This document shows positions 32,194-32,323 of a DNA stretch of 32,323 nucleotides, piece after piece. This stretch comes from GCA-2731375 sp046582635 (GTDB lineage Bacteria > Pseudomonadota > Alphaproteobacteria > GCA-2731375): positions 1 through 32,323 of the forward strand of contig JAYGEA010000024.1 in NCBI GenBank assembly GCA_046582635.1. The letters are read 5' to 3'. Both the position numbers and the translations under genes were made by a program. The first letter of the stretch is position 1. The number at the start of each line of letters is the position of its first letter. Under the pieces are notes generated by a model that saw nothing but the letters and a program-made list of their open reading frames with translations, did not search any database and had not been told where the DNA came from.

Positions 32194-32323
32194 TCACATC
32201 TCAAGTGCAATTCGAAGGATTTCGAGGAAAGCCTCGGCGGGCGTTCGATAGCCGAGTCATTTTCGGGGTGTTGAGTTGACGGCCCACATGATGTCGTCGA
32301 TGTCCCCTTCGGTGTAATCAGCC
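32194..32323 (-). mobile_element. IS30-family transposase C-terminal remnant, with an in-frame stop
   Basis: The minus-strand frame from 32322 gives 42 residues that match the end of IS30-type transposases: ADYTEGDIDDIMWAVNSTPRK, then a TGA at 32257-32259 where the family usually has C or W, and LGYRTPAEAFLEILRIALEM to the TGA at 32194-32196. The LGYRTPAE motif is one of the family's best signatures. The catalytic DDE region lies outside the window. It is either an inactivated copy or a fragment; no inverted repeat was identified. Confidence 0.65.

Overview
The window looks like an ordinary chromosomal stretch of a GC-rich alphaproteobacterium, probably Rhodospirillales-like. The evidence is the divergent fabI-fabB-fabA / irr arrangement, the hisB-DUF2628-hisH-hisA-hisF-hisE block divergent from hslVU, Irr-box-like palindromes, and dispersed GC-rich palindromic repeats. 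The taxonomic call is inference from gene content and order; no rRNA or tRNA gene was seen.

Layout. 1-2404: tail of a probable class III nucleotide cyclase, then a HAD hydrolase and an MFS exporter on the minus strand. 2528-7080: a tightly coupled plus-strand operon of two isocitrate lyase/PEP mutase-family paralogs (the first frameshifted), an aconitase-type hydratase of two subunits, and an MDR oxidoreductase. This resembles a hydratase-plus-lyase module that cleaves an alkylated malate-type acid. 7107-7760: a solo DUF2384 (ParS/MbcA-like) protein, then a non-coding stretch of palindromic repeats. 7764-12149: frameshifted gamma-glutamyltransferase, then the fatty acid genes fabI, fabB and fabA on the minus strand. 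12423-15464: the iron regulator irr, then rubrerythrin, a two-cluster Fe-S oxidoreductase and DUF3501, with an Irr-box-like site in front of rubrerythrin. 15461-18312: Asp/Glu racemase-like protein divergent from a FAD monooxygenase and an SDR. 18323-22012: a decaying zone with a frameshifted DUF1059 gene, an intact Cys-rich PDZ protein, a BTAD/TPR regulator with three in-frame stops, and a broken glutathione transferase. 22080-23213: RibA-like GTP cyclohydrolase II. 23267-28072: hinT and the his operon, which contains sixA and a 272-bp element with perfect 32-bp terminal inverted repeats. 28209-30075: hslVU. 30104-32323: an SDR, a frameshifted TPR-sulfotransferase and an IS30-type transposase remnant at the edge.

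The genes form several independent units. Histidine biosynthesis and hslVU diverge from a 136-bp gap that holds a sigma-32-like promoter. The fab operon and irr diverge from a 273-bp gap with a candidate Irr site. The irr-rbr-FeS-DUF3501 run suggests iron- or peroxide-linked control.

Six genes carry single-base indels or stops that break an otherwise conserved frame. Several indels lie in short G/C runs, so assembly or sequencing error must be weighed against real gene decay. The most novel-looking items are the inverted-repeat element inside the his operon, the PDZ/Cys-cluster protein with DUF1059, the two-lyase/hydratase operon, and the rubrerythrin cluster under a possible Irr box.
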